A stretch of 26,496 nucleotides of DNA from Nitrospinaceae bacterium (GTDB lineage Bacteria; Nitrospinota; Nitrospinia; Nitrospinales; VA-1): assembly GCA_029261675.1 (NCBI GenBank), contig JAJDBA010000218.1:1-26496 (forward strand), given 5' to 3'. Below, in pieces: positions 17,369 through 24,345 of the stretch (positions within the stretch are counted from its first letter, which is position 1; the number at the start of each line of letters is the position of its first letter). The notes beneath the pieces were generated by a model. It saw only the letters and a program-made list of their open reading frames with translations, did no database searches and was not told where the DNA came from. A program made the position numbers and the translations under genes.

Positions 17369-18219
17369 AAAAATCTCTCGATTGGTTTCGATCTATAAAA
17401 AACCTTCCTTCGCTTCCTGAGCAGATCAACAGCGTGCTTGTTGCCACAGGTTCTACTTCTTCTATGGACTATAATATTGTTGAAATTATTCAATACGACC
17501 CGTCCATGGCACTCAGTGTTTTAAAAGTTGCGAACAGCCCTGTCTATGGGTATTCGGGTAAAATTTCGTCCTTGCAACAGGCTGCGGGTCTTTTGGGGCC
17601 GGGAGCGATTAAAAATGTCATACTGCGCACACCTATTCTGGAGCGGTACTCGACCAATCACCAAAATGAGACTCCGATAGGTTTTGGCGATTTATGGATG
17701 CATAGTGGAGTGACAGCATCTTTATCAGGGGGATTGGGACGCTTGATTGGCGGTCTGGAGTCGGATGTTTGTTTTACTGCAGGATTGATTCACGATGCTG
17801 GAGTCATCGCATTATCTGCGTATTGCCCAAAAGAGCTGGCGGAGGCGTTTGAAATTTCCCGTAACGACAAGGTATGTCTGCTTGATGCTGAAAAAAAAGT
17901 TTTTGGATTCGATAGTTTTGACGTAGGCATGGAACTAATGAATGCTTGGGGTTTTCCTAAGTCTCTTTCAGATTTATATCGTTCCGATGGCAAAGATAAT
18001 AAATCCAGTTGGGTTTCCAAACCGATTGCGGTTGTGGTATTGGCAAAATTACTTTTGCAGGAATGGGGTTATCCCGCTTGTTCTCATATACAAGGGGAAC
18101 CCGATAAAGAACGATTGCTACAATTCCTGGGAATCACGACTGACAATTTATTCAACTGGGAGGTTGAGCTTAGAAAATATGTAATATTGGCTATGCGCGT
18201 TTTAAAAGGGGAAGATTAA
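17365..18219 (+). CDS. HDOD-domain signalling protein
   Basis: A 284-aa HDOD protein: LPSLPEQINSVL near the N-terminus, IIQYDPSMALSVLKVANSPV and then FTAGLIHDAGVIALSAYCP are family hallmarks. HDOD domains resemble HD phosphohydrolases but usually lack full metal ligands and act as regulatory scaffolds. The start ATG shares ATGA with the stop of the diguanylate cyclase gene, so the two proteins are probably made together and act in one pathway. No clear T-run terminator follows directly; a CATCCA/TGGATG hairpin lies at 18271-18288. Confidence 0.88.
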   Translation: MKKSLDWFRSIKNLPSLPEQINSVLVATGSTSSMDYNIVEIIQYDPSMALSVLKVANSPVYGYSGKISSLQQAAGLLGPGAIKNVILRTPILERYSTNHQNETPIGFGDLWMHSGVTASLSGGLGRLIGGLESDVCFTAGLIHDAGVIALSAYCPKELAEAFEISRNDKVCLLDAEKKVFGFDSFDVGMELMNAWGFPKSLSDLYRSDGKDNKSSWVSKPIAVVVLAKLLLQEWGYPACSHIQGEPDKERLLQFLGITTDNLFNWEVELRKYVILAMRVLKGED

Positions 18220-18415
18220 CCTTCTTATCATATGAGAAACTGTCATTAAATGGCGAACAAACTATCTAAGCATCCATAATCTTGGATGTTCCATTCCATC
18301 CGTACTTATTCATTTTCGTAATATTTCCCCCATTTCCGTGCCCCGACTTATTTAGAAAATCTTAAAAGTGACTGGCGTCAATTTATACTACGGTTTGGGT
18401 GGGCATGATTTTGTG

Positions 18416-18468
18416 CCTGACTTTTTTTTGGGAGAGGGGTTTTTGACGTTTTTTGCGATTAAGTCAGG
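18416..18468. repeat. 8-bp perfect inverted repeat upstream of the activator promoter
   Basis: CCTGACTT at 18416-18423 and AAGTCAGG at 18461-18468 are perfect complements separated by 37 nt of T/G-rich sequence. The right arm ends 20 nt upstream of the -35 hexamer at 18489, a plausible place for a regulator to bind. It may instead be an RNA stem at the end of the upstream transcript. Confidence 0.4.
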
Positions 18469-18488
18469 TTTATAAATAACTGTTTTAT

Positions 18489-18516
18489 TTGACAATTATT
18501 CTTCTCTGGATATAAT
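18489..18516 (+). promoter_or_regulatory. Consensus sigma-70 promoter of the FleQ/FlrA-like gene
   Basis: Perfect -35 TTGACA (18489-18494) and perfect -10 TATAAT (18511-18516) with a 16-nt spacer. Transcription should begin near 18523, only about 5 nt before the ATG at 18528. Confidence 0.8.
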
Positions 18517-18527
18517 ATCCCCTGACT

Positions 18528-19571
18528 ATGAAGATAAAACTTGAATCAGACAGCTTCAATATCGTTGGCGAAAGTCAACCTATCCGTGAAGTTTTTGACG
18601 TTGTAGAACGTGCTGCTGGATCCCAGAGCACGGTTATGATCTATGGCGAAAGCGGTACCGGAAAAGAACTCATCGCCCGCGCTCTACATGCAAACAGTCC
18701 GCGTGCTGCCAAACCTTTCATTGCTGTCAACTGCGGTGCCATTCCCCATGAGCTTTTAGAGAGTGAACTGTTTGGTTACGAAAAGGGCGCGTTTACAGGT
18801 GCGGTTAGTGCCCGGATCGGACGGATGGAGTTGGCAAACCAAGGAACTATTTTCCTCGACGAAATCGGTGATATGCCTACGGCTTTACAGGTAAAACTGT
18901 TGCGGGTTCTTGCTGAACGAGAGATTGACCGTCTGGGCAGCACCAAGCCGACGCCCATTGATGTCCGGGTCATCACCGCTACGCATCGAAACCTGGAAGA
19001 TTTGATCAAAGAGGGTAATTTCCGTGAAGACCTTTTCTATAGGCTCAATATTATTCCTATTAATCTTCCTCCTTTGCGCGAGAGAAAAACCGATATTCCT
19101 CTTTTAGCAAATCATTTTTTAAAGCAATTGAATGGGGCCGCAGGCGGAAAAAATATCAATGATGAGGCGATGGAATTTTTGGTCAACTATTCCTGGCCGG
19201 GCAATATCCGGGAATTGGCAAATTTTGTAGAACGTATGTTGGTTTTGAGCATTGGTGCTACTATTACGCCGCGCGACTTGCCGGATAAAGTTCTTGGCGA
19301 TATTCCAAAAGAAAAATGGCAACCATTGGTAGCAGAAGAGGAAGGCAACCCTGCGCAGATGTTGCAGCAGTCCTTAAAACAGTCTTTTCATGTTGGTATT
19401 CCAGAAGAAGGTATCAACCTTAAAAAAATGGTTGAAGGTTTCGAAAAAGAGTTGTTGCTCGAAGCGCTAGAAAAAACCGGTTGGGTTAAAAACAAAGCCG
19501 CAAATTTACTCGGACTCAACCGGACCACCCTCGTAGAAAAACTCAAAAAACTACAAATCACAAATCCTTAG
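18528..19571 (+). CDS. Sigma-54 activator without receiver domain, FleQ/FlrA-like
   Basis: A 347-aa sigma-54-dependent activator consisting of the AAA+ domain from the first residues (FNIVGESQPIREVFDVVE), with Walker A GESGTGKE at 40-47, canonical GAFTGA at 87-92 and Walker B GTIFLDE at 106-112, then a Fis-type DNA-binding helix-turn-helix (VKNKAANLLGLNRTTLVEKL). The RTTLVEKL ending is characteristic of FleQ/FlrA-type flagellar master regulators, but their N-terminal receiver-like domain is missing. An in-frame TAA at 18513-18515, inside the -10 box, rules out a longer N-terminus. It has no Shine-Dalgarno. It probably activates the sigma-54 promoters at 16050 and 7892; that is inference from context. 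Confidence 0.88.
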   Translation: MKIKLESDSFNIVGESQPIREVFDVVERAAGSQSTVMIYGESGTGKELIARALHANSPRAAKPFIAVNCGAIPHELLESELFGYEKGAFTGAVSARIGRMELANQGTIFLDEIGDMPTALQVKLLRVLAEREIDRLGSTKPTPIDVRVITATHRNLEDLIKEGNFREDLFYRLNIIPINLPPLRERKTDIPLLANHFLKQLNGAAGGKNINDEAMEFLVNYSWPGNIRELANFVERMLVLSIGATITPRDLPDKVLGDIPKEKWQPLVAEEEGNPAQMLQQSLKQSFHVGIPEEGINLKKMVEGFEKELLLEALEKTGWVKNKAANLLGLNRTTLVEKLKKLQITNP

Positions 19572-19572
19572 T

Positions 19573-19585
19573 CAGCGTGACGCTG
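19573..19585 (+). terminator. Short GC hairpin just after the activator stop
   Basis: CAGCG-TGA-CGCTG, a perfect 5-bp stem starting 1 nt after the stop. There is no T run, so termination is doubtful; it lies between two convergent genes. Confidence 0.25.
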
Positions 19586-19687
19586 GTTCCCCAAGGACTA
19601 TTCATTTACGATGATACAGATGCCATTAAGCTTCTGGATATGAGTTTGAAATTTTTCCGAAGTAGCGAAATTAACCACTCTAGCGAG

Positions 19688-19891
19688 CTAACCTTCGATA
19701 CGTGCGTTGGCGAGTTCTTGACCTACTTTGGTGATATCTTTCACGAATTTCTGGAAAGCTTGGTCAGTATCTTTATGTTGAGTTTGTTGGCGGATACTTT
19801 CGCCATCGGCATCAATAATAAGGTCGAGAACATTGATCCCCGGGGTCACATGATGTTTTCTGATTTCTACTCTGATTTCATTGATTTCCAT
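19688..19891 (-). CDS. Small hypothetical protein downstream of flagellin
   Basis: A 67-aa protein, MEINEIRVEIRKHHVTPGIN and onward, ending ELANARIEG, with an N-terminal strand-rich half and a charged C-terminal helix. ATG 19891 follows GGAG by 8 nt, a good ribosome-binding site, which supports a real gene; the frame extends upstream but without such a signal. It lies 205 nt downstream of flagellin on the same strand. The size and place recall FlaG-type or filament-associated small proteins, but the sequence does not show a FlaG signature I can recognise. Function unknown. Confidence 0.6.
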   Translation of the reverse strand: MEINEIRVEIRKHHVTPGINVLDLIIDADGESIRQQTQHKDTDQAFQKFVKDITKVGQELANARIEG

Positions 19892-19986
19892 GGATCTTTC
19901 TCCAAACAAAACAGTTATTGACGACAAGCAAAACGGGTTTACTTGTAGCAGAAAAAATTAGGAAATAAATTAATAGCATTTCGAAG

Positions 19987-20013
19987 GTATCGGGTCAAGA
20001 CCCTTTATACTTC
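19987..20013 (-). promoter_or_regulatory. Weak sigma-28-like promoter with dyad before the 67-aa gene
   Basis: On the minus strand a -10-like CCCGATAC (plus 19987-19994; consensus GCCGATAA, 6 of 8) has GAAG 15 nt upstream (consensus TAAA, 2 of 4). The same place carries the dyad GGGTC-AA-GACCC (19992-20003). The leader would be about 90 nt. The promoter match is only moderate. Confidence 0.25.
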
Positions 20014-20077
20014 TATGAAGGTACAGAGGTAATTAAATAGATTTAAATGTGCTCGAGAAACCCAGACAAATTATAAA

Positions 20078-20094
20078 ATCAATGCAGTATTGAT
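20078..20094 (-). terminator. Weak hairpin at the flagellin stop
   Basis: ATCAAT-GCAGT-ATTGAT, a perfect 6-bp stem directly after the flagellin stop codon; on the minus strand it is followed by TTTAT. The stem is AT-rich, so it may slow rather than end transcription. Confidence 0.3.
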
Positions 20095-20096
20095 GG

Positions 20097-20951
20097 CTAG
20101 ACAGAGAAATCTAGGATGCGTGCTCGGGATTGCTCGTTCTGGATTTGCGACGCCAAGGCACGAATGGATGTCTCAAACCTTAATAAGCCTTGTTGTAGGC
20201 GGGTCACTTCTTCGGCAAGATCGGTGTCGGCCAGACCCGATTCCGCTTGGGTCAGGTTCTCGATTTGAGAATTCAATCCATTAGCAGAACTTGCCAATCT
20301 ATTTCCAACGGCACCGACCTGCCCTCGGGTAGCGCTTAGTGTTTGCGCGGCTCTTTCGAAATCGCCTACTGCTTCCAAGGCACCTTGTGAAGTAGAGATG
20401 TCTGAGTTATCGATCCCTAAGGATTCGGTTGTAACACTTTCGACCACATTGAGGTTGACCTGGTTAGCAGTCCCCGACCCAGAACCTGCTTGGATATTTA
20501 CCGGATCGGCGCTCGGGGCAAGGGAGCCGTCTAAAAGTTTTTGTCCATTGAACTCCAGAGAGCCCGTCAATCGGTCGATTTCGCCTTGAATTTGTGTGAA
20601 CTCTTGATTCAAAGCCTGCCTTTGCGAATCGTTCAGAGTTCCATTGCTGGATTGAATTGCAAGTTCTCTACCACGACTAACCAGATCGGAAATCCCGGCA
20701 AGTCCGCCATCAGCTATACGTGTAAAATTCGCTCCTGTTTCCACATTGCTGACAGCCTGGGTGAGTGCGCTAATCTCTGAGCGAAGCTGAGTAGAGAGTG
20801 CACTAGCAGCGGCGTCGGTTCCTGCTTGATTTAGCCTTCTGCCAGATGAAATGCGTTCCAGTGAATTTTGCAAGCCAGATCGGTTCTGGTTTATCGTGTT
20901 TAGTAACTGGCTGAATGTTCCACCACTTATGGGGTCGACCATTATCTTCAT
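20097..20951 (-). CDS. Flagellin, short and divergent at the N-terminus
   Basis: A 284-aa flagellin (281 if ATG 20942 is used) with only the conserved D0/D1 helices and no large variable domain. The D1 signatures are ISSGRRLNQAGTDAAASALS, GRELAIQSSNGTLNDSQRQA and NQEFTQIQGEIDRLT; the C-terminal helix is FETSIRALASQIQNEQSRAR. The first residues (MVDPISGGTFSQLLNTINQN) lack the usual MxINTNxxAL opening, and the end is ILDFSV rather than the common VLSLLR type. It has no Cys, Trp, Tyr or His, and one or two Lys. A FlgL-like protein is less likely given the central D1 motifs. The promoter region holds a 22-bp palindrome. No second flagellin gene is seen. Confidence 0.88.
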   Translation of the reverse strand: MKIMVDPISGGTFSQLLNTINQNRSGLQNSLERISSGRRLNQAGTDAAASALSTQLRSEISALTQAVSNVETGANFTRIADGGLAGISDLVSRGRELAIQSSNGTLNDSQRQALNQEFTQIQGEIDRLTGSLEFNGQKLLDGSLAPSADPVNIQAGSGSGTANQVNLNVVESVTTESLGIDNSDISTSQGALEAVGDFERAAQTLSATRGQVGAVGNRLASSANGLNSQIENLTQAESGLADTDLAEEVTRLQQGLLRFETSIRALASQIQNEQSRARILDFSV

Positions 20952-20977
20952 CCAAATAGGAATGTTTATGGGTACTC

Positions 20978-21007
20978 ATTCTACTGACCTTATAGCTACA
21001 AGGTCAA
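20978..21007 (-). promoter_or_regulatory. Candidate flagellin promoter with 22-bp palindrome
   Basis: On the minus strand TTGACC (plus 21002-21007) and TAGAAT (plus 20978-20983) form a sigma-70-like promoter with an 18-nt spacer. Between and over them lies a palindrome at 20985-21006: arms TGACCTT and AAGGTCA around a TAGCTA centre, with a single mismatched pair. Transcription would start near 20971, about 20 nt before the ATG. I found no good sigma-28 or sigma-54 match upstream of this gene. Confidence 0.45.
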
Positions 21008-21226
21008 CCCGCATAAGTTCAAATTGGCGAAACCCTTTGGAATAACGCTTGAATTTCTGATGGATTTTCGATTTTGTTAGGGAAGGATTTAAATTGTTTT
21101 GTAAGAATATAGAAGAAAAGACGACTATTGGATAGTTGAAAAAAACTGTTTATCAGCCCATCTGCATTTATAACAGGGTAAAATTAATGCAAGGGGCGAA
21201 TATAAAATTAAGCACTAAGGGGAAGC

Positions 21227-23371
21227 ATGAAGAATTTGAAACAAATAATAATAATTTTTAATATTGCCAGTGTTCTAGGAGCTTTTTTCTATTTAGATCT
21301 CGGCCAATACCTGTCCCTTGAATATATTAAAGAGCAACAAGCTAATTTCTTAGAATTTTATAAAGAAAATACTTTATTGGCGATTGGTGCATTTACTGCA
21401 ATTTATATTGTGTCAACGGCTCTTTCTCTGCCAGGGGCGGTACTCCTTACCTTGCTGGGCGGTGCGTTGTTTGGGCTGGTTGTTGGAACAATTTTGGTTT
21501 CTTTTGCCAGCAGTATCGGCGCGACTCTCGCCTTTCTTGTTTCACGTTTATTGTTGCGCGACTGGGTTCAGAATAAATTTGGTAGTTATCTAAAATCATT
21601 TAACGACGGAGTGCAAAAAGATGGAGGGTTTTACCTTTTCACGCTTCGGTTAATTCCTGCTGTTCCCTTTTTTGTGATTAATCTGGTGATGGGGCTTACT
21701 CCCATGAAGGCGATAACTTTTTACGGGGTGAGTCAGCTAGGTATGCTGGCAGGGACTATTGTTTTTGTGAATGCCGGTACGCAATTGGCTCAATTAGATT
21801 CTTTAAGCGGCATTCTCTCCCCGGAAATTATTTTTTCATTTGTTCTGTTAGGGATTTTTCCTTTTCTGGCCAGAAAGCTTGTGGGTTTCTATAAAGGAAG
21901 AAGGGTTATGAGTAAATTTAAAAAACCAAAATCATTTGATTACAACATGGTGGTGATTGGCGGGGGATCGGCCGGGTTGGTTACAAGCTATATAGGCGCC
22001 GCAACCAAAGGAAAAGTTGCACTTATAGAGAAACATAAAATGGGAGGTGACTGTCTTAATACAGGATGTGTCCCCAGCAAAGCCTTGATTCGTTCAGCTA
22101 AATTCATGGCCGATGTTAAAAAATGCCAGAAGTTGGGATTTAAAAGTGCGCATGTTGATTTTGATTTTGCAGATGTGATGGAACGAGTCCAACGGGTTAT
22201 CAGAACGATAGAGCCGCATGATTCTATAGAACGGTACACTTCTTTAGGGGTCGAATGTTATACAGGGGAAGCTAAAATAATCTCACCTTATGAAGTGTCT
22301 GTGAATGGAAAAGTTTTAACAACCCGGAATATTGTCGTTGGTACTGGAGCGCGCCCTTCCATTCCTCCAATTGATGGAATCGAGAATGTTGAGCACTATA
22401 CGTCCGATACCATTTGGAACATCCGCGAACAACCCAAAAACATGTTGGTATTGGGAGGTGGACCCATCGGCTCTGAACTGACCCAGGCCTTTGCTCGACT
22501 GGGGAGTAAAGTGACTCAGGTTCAACGCAACAAACGGCTGATTCCTAAAGAAGACCCGGAAGTATCACAAATGGTTCTGGAAAGTTTTCAAAACGATGGC
22601 ATAAATGTGTTGGTAGGTCATACACCCAAAAGATTCTTTAAGCGCGACGGGAAAGATTTTCTGGAGTGTGAAAATAATGGAAACTCTGTTGAAGTCGAGT
22701 TCGATACCCTGTTGATTGCATTGGGCAGAAAAGCCAATACAACTGGGTTTGGGTTGGAAGAGCTCGGAGTCGAATTAACACCGCAAAAAACAATCAAGGT
22801 GGATGAGTATATGAAAACCAATATCCCCAATATATATGCTTGTGGTGATGTTGCGGGTCCATACCAATTTACGCATACCGCCGCTCACCAAGCCTGGTAC
22901 TGTGCCGTGAATTCAATGTTAAATCCATTTTACGGATTCAAAGTTGATTACAGCACTGTTCCCTGGTCGACTTTTACGGACCCTGAAGTGGCACGTTCGG
23001 GTTTGAACGAAATAGAGGCAAAAGAACAGGGGATTCCCTATGATGTCACTACTTATGGAATCGATGATCTTGACCGAGCAATTGCCGACGAGGCTGCTCA
23101 TGGAATCGTTAAAGTCTTGACGGTACCGGGAAAAGATAAAATCATTGGCGTGACCATTGCAGGGCTTCACGCGGGAGATATCATTTCAGAATATGTTGCG
23201 GCGATGAAAAATGGATTTGGAATGAATAAGATTCTGGGCACGATTCATATCTATCCCACTCTTGCCGAAGCAAACAAATATGCAGCAGGAAATTGGAAGA
23301 AAAACAATGTCACTGAAAAAGCTCTGGCCTGGGGTGAAAGGATCAATCGGTGGAGAAGAATCTATGTTTAA
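21227..23371 (+). CDS. TVP38/TMEM64 membrane domain fused to FAD/NAD disulfide oxidoreductase
   Basis: A 714-aa fusion. Residues ~1-225 form a TVP38/TMEM64-type membrane domain with about five or six hydrophobic segments and the family stretch SLPGAVLLTLLGGALFG, later FTLRLIPAVPFFVINLVMG. From ~238 a mercuric reductase/dihydrolipoamide dehydrogenase-like oxidoreductase follows: FAD site VVIGGGSAG, redox-active cysteines Cys276 and Cys281 in GGDCLNTGCVPSKALI, NAD(P) site LVLGGGPIGSEL, second FAD motif YACGDVAGP, and C-terminal HIYPTLAEANK. It lacks the C-terminal Cys pair of true mercuric reductases. ATG 21227 follows AAGGGGAAGC. Both domains are known to be fused in other bacteria; the substrate is unknown. 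The next gene overlaps its end. Confidence 0.92.
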   Translation: MKNLKQIIIIFNIASVLGAFFYLDLGQYLSLEYIKEQQANFLEFYKENTLLAIGAFTAIYIVSTALSLPGAVLLTLLGGALFGLVVGTILVSFASSIGATLAFLVSRLLLRDWVQNKFGSYLKSFNDGVQKDGGFYLFTLRLIPAVPFFVINLVMGLTPMKAITFYGVSQLGMLAGTIVFVNAGTQLAQLDSLSGILSPEIIFSFVLLGIFPFLARKLVGFYKGRRVMSKFKKPKSFDYNMVVIGGGSAGLVTSYIGAATKGKVALIEKHKMGGDCLNTGCVPSKALIRSAKFMADVKKCQKLGFKSAHVDFDFADVMERVQRVIRTIEPHDSIERYTSLGVECYTGEAKIISPYEVSVNGKVLTTRNIVVGTGARPSIPPIDGIENVEHYTSDTIWNIREQPKNMLVLGGGPIGSELTQAFARLGSKVTQVQRNKRLIPKEDPEVSQMVLESFQNDGINVLVGHTPKRFFKRDGKDFLECENNGNSVEVEFDTLLIALGRKANTTGFGLEELGVELTPQKTIKVDEYMKTNIPNIYACGDVAGPYQFTHTAAHQAWYCAVNSMLNPFYGFKVDYSTVPWSTFTDPEVARSGLNEIEAKEQGIPYDVTTYGIDDLDRAIADEAAHGIVKVLTVPGKDKIIGVTIAGLHAGDIISEYVAAMKNGFGMNKILGTIHIYPTLAEANKYAAGNWKKNNVTEKALAWGERINRWRRIYV

Positions 23372-24188
23372 AAATCTAGTCTCTTTAATTACCTTTTCGA
23401 TTTGTTTTTCTTTGGTGCTAACTGCTAATTCTGAAGAGACAAATGTGACAATTGCATCAAAACAAATCCCCCAGGGAATGGTTTTAATTCCCAGCGGAGA
23501 GTTTATTAGAGGGACAACTTCAAAAGAAGCTCAGAAGGTTTGCCTGAAAAATAATGATCATTGTAAAGAGAAATGGTTTAAGGATGAAGAACCCCTTCAC
23601 TCAGTCAAGTTAAGCAGTTTCTACCTTGACCTCTATGAAGTGACTCAAAAAGATTTCCAATACGTCATGATCAAGAACCCTTCTGAATTTAAAGGATCCA
23701 ACTTGCCGGTGGAGAGCGTTACCTGGTATGAGGCGATGGAATATTGTGAAAAAGTGGGCAAGCGACTTCCTACTGAAGCCGAATGGGAATGGGCCGCGAG
23801 AGGAGGAAAACAGCTGACTTTCCCATGGGGTAATGAAGCTGAATCCAAGCGAGCTAATTTTTGTGATCGTAGTTGTGATAAACGTTGGAAAGAAAAACAA
23901 TTTGAGGATGGCTACAGTCACACTGCTCCGGTAGGCAGTTTCCCGGCAAATGACTTCGGTTTGTATGATATGGCGGGTAACGTATATGAGTGGGTTTTAG
24001 ACTGGTACGATGAAGAATATTACGAGAAAAAGCCACATGACAACCCCAAAGGTCCGGAAAAAGGCAGTCGTAAAGTAATCCGTGGTGGTTCCTGGATAAA
24101 TTACTCGGTAGGGGTTCGACCCTCTGATAGAACTGATGCCAAGCCGACAAAAAAAATTGATTTTGTCGGTTTTCGGTGTGCCTATTAG
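23364..24188 (+). CDS. Secreted FGE/SUMF1-fold protein, catalytic Cys missing
   Basis: A 274-aa protein with a signal peptide (residues 1 to ~22, LVSLITFSICFSLVLTANSE) and one FGE-sulfatase-type domain: GMVLIPSGEFIRGTTS, LYEVTQKDFQYVM, PVESVTWYEAMEYCEKVGKR, LPTEAEWEWAARGG, FGLYDMAGNVYEWVLDWYD, and RGGSW ending in GFRCAY. True formylglycine-generating enzymes have two active-site cysteines near the C-terminus; here the stretch after RGGSW has none and only the last Cys of FRCAY remains. So it is probably a related binding or modifying protein. ATG 23364 follows GGAGAAG and overlaps the oxidoreductase stop by 8 nt, showing coupling to it. Confidence 0.88.
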   Translation: MFKNLVSLITFSICFSLVLTANSEETNVTIASKQIPQGMVLIPSGEFIRGTTSKEAQKVCLKNNDHCKEKWFKDEEPLHSVKLSSFYLDLYEVTQKDFQYVMIKNPSEFKGSNLPVESVTWYEAMEYCEKVGKRLPTEAEWEWAARGGKQLTFPWGNEAESKRANFCDRSCDKRWKEKQFEDGYSHTAPVGSFPANDFGLYDMAGNVYEWVLDWYDEEYYEKKPHDNPKGPEKGSRKVIRGGSWINYSVGVRPSDRTDAKPTKKIDFVGFRCAY

Positions 24189-24279
24189 CGTGGGAAGAAA
24201 TACTATCCAACCTAAAGTTAAAGGCTTCACGACATTTTTAGCTTAATGGGCATTGCTCTATTGCCCCGGCGCTCACCGA

Positions 24280-24319
24280 GGGGTTGCAAAGGGGGTTGGG
24301 GGAGTTTAAAATTGCGGGG
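24280..24319 (+). promoter_or_regulatory. G-quadruplex-like G tracts upstream of the 199-aa gene
   Basis: Four G tracts of 4, 5, 5 and 4 at 24280-24283, 24291-24295, 24298-24302 and 24316-24319, with loops of 7, 2 and 13 nt, all on the coding strand. The last tract is 26 nt before the ATG at 24346, so if transcribed it would lie in the mRNA leader. Confidence 0.45.
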
Positions 24320-24329
24320 ATTTTTAAAC
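24304..24329. repeat. 8-bp perfect inverted repeat before the 199-aa gene
   Basis: GTTTAAAA (24304-24311) and TTTTAAAC (24322-24329) are perfect complements with a 10-nt loop that contains the last G tract. The right arm ends 2 nt before the GAGGAA ribosome-binding site region, so it could be an operator or an RNA hairpin controlling translation. Confidence 0.45.
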
Positions 24330-24345
24330 TTGAGGAAAAAGCCCT

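Larger units (their letters stand above)
18220..18527. other. Intergenic region upstream of the FleQ/FlrA-like gene
   Basis: 308 bp without a gene. It contains a 6-bp hairpin CATCCA-TAATCT-TGGATG (18271-18288) without a T run; a weak GGCA-TGATTTTG-TGCC hairpin with an eight-T run near 18422-18429 that could end the upstream operon; a perfect 8-bp inverted repeat CCTGACTT (18416-18423) / AAGTCAGG (18461-18468); and the sigma-70 promoter at 18489-18516. Confidence 0.5.

Noticed and set aside
19577..19921. 114-aa plus-strand open frame opposite the 67-aa gene
   Set aside because: It lacks a credible start signal and lies antisense to the minus-strand frame, which has a good Shine-Dalgarno.
21150..21157. 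Sigma-28 -10-like GCTGATAA on the minus strand upstream of flagellin
   Set aside because: No TAAA-like -35 at 15 nt, and it lies about 200 bp from the start codon.
24211..24237. TAAAGTTA as a sigma-28 -35 element for the 199-aa gene
   Set aside because: The sequence at the required distance (ACATTTTT) has no similarity to GCCGATAA.
24290..24316. Sigma-54 promoter in the G-rich leader of the 199-aa gene
   Set aside because: Spacing between GG and GC is 11 or more, not 10, and the -24 element does not match TGGCAC.
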